From an uncultured Pseudomonadales bacterium (lineage in GTDB: Bacteria > Pseudomonadota > Gammaproteobacteria > Pseudomonadales > Porticoccaceae), in contig CAJQJT010000265.1 of assembly GCA_905478725.1 (NCBI GenBank), positions 1 to 5,733 of the forward strand: a DNA stretch of 5,733 nt, read 5' to 3'. Numbering within the stretch: position 1 is the first letter of the stretch; each line of letters begins with the position of its first letter. Below, piece after piece: positions 5,409 to 5,733 of this stretch. Position numbers and translations under genes: made by a program. The notes beneath the pieces were generated by a model, which was not told the origin of the DNA, made no database searches, and saw only the letters and a list, made by a program, of their open reading frames with translations.

Positions 5409-5733
5409 ATGGAAATGGATATCATGATAGATAAAAACCGCATCAGAAAACTTCGCAGCCAGCGCGCATGGTCACAAGATCATCTCGCATCAGTATCAGG
5501 CCTTAGCCTGCGAACGATTCAACGAATCGAAAATGACGGCAGTTGTTCCTTAGAATCTAAGAAAGCCTTAGCCGCGGTCTTCAATATTAAGCCCAGTGAT
5601 TTGGATATTCAGGTTGATGCAATAGAAAATTTGGCGGCTAGCAAGCGAGGGCGTATGTTCGGCTTTGCGGGGGCTACTGCAGGGCTTGTCTGCGCCTATA
5701 TCGGAATAACCCTGTCTCTCATTTCAGGACAGA
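5409..5733 (+). CDS. XRE-type helix-turn-helix protein with C-terminal membrane segment (3' end outside window)
   Basis: 108 residues are visible with no stop before the window end. Residues 9-62 form a lambda-Cro/C1-like DNA-binding domain: helix 1 NRIRKLRSQRAWS, helix 2 SQDHLASVSG (22-31), recognition helix SLRTIQRIE (33-41), then SLESKKALAAVFNIKPSDL (48-66). This SLRTIQRIE-type domain is common in gammaproteobacterial regulators. After a linker with Lys79, Arg80 and Arg82, residues 83-106 are hydrophobic (MFGFAGATAGLVCAYIGITL and following) and look like a transmembrane helix, so the protein is probably a membrane-tethered regulator with its N-terminus in the cytoplasm. The start is uncertain: ATG at 5409 follows only a weak AGAG (5397-5400), and in-frame ATGs at 5415 and 5424 are possible. 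Its target is not evident; itself or the divergent ATPase gene are the nearest candidates. Confidence 0.85.
   Translation, partial: MEMDIMIDKNRIRKLRSQRAWSQDHLASVSGLSLRTIQRIENDGSCSLESKKALAAVFNIKPSDLDIQVDAIENLAASKRGRMFGFAGATAGLVCAYIGITLSLISGQ

Overview
The window looks like chromosomal DNA of a gammaproteobacterium, probably marine. The basis is the close match of the ParC tail and the MscS core to the enterobacterial proteins as I remember them, together with the NnrS gene; the genus cannot be fixed by eye. It holds six protein genes (two cut by the window ends), no RNA gene, no CRISPR array and no recognisable insertion sequence.

Left part (1-1841): the 3' end of parC (topoisomerase IV subunit A) is followed 57 bp later by a complete small-conductance mechanosensitive channel gene (mscS). 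The gap carries two short hairpins. A convincing Rho-independent terminator (1783-1809) closes mscS, and a second hairpin (1818-1841) follows it.

Middle (1842-3685): a 114-residue stand-alone HIRAN-like protein is followed, 80 bp on and on the same strand, by a 401-residue multi-pass membrane protein of the NnrS family (nitric-oxide stress, haem/copper associated). No known nitric-oxide-responsive box is visible upstream of nnrS.

Right part (3686-5733): a minus-strand gene encodes an AAA_14/DUF4143 ATPase (P-loop N-terminus, nuclease-like C-terminus). It is visibly AT-richer than parC and mscS, which suggests horizontal acquisition. Its own upstream region has a good sigma70-type promoter threaded by three copies of AAAGTGT spaced exactly 33 bp apart, which looks like an operator array. 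About 230 bp with no convincing gene follows. Then a possible operator dyad precedes the start of a plus-strand XRE-type DNA-binding protein with a C-terminal membrane segment, cut by the window end.

The genes do not form one pathway: parC and mscS are housekeeping or stress genes, and the rest reads as accessory content. The most original observation is the helically phased 33-bp repeat array in the promoter of the AAA_14/DUF4143 gene. Nothing here amounts to a clearly new defence or metabolic system.
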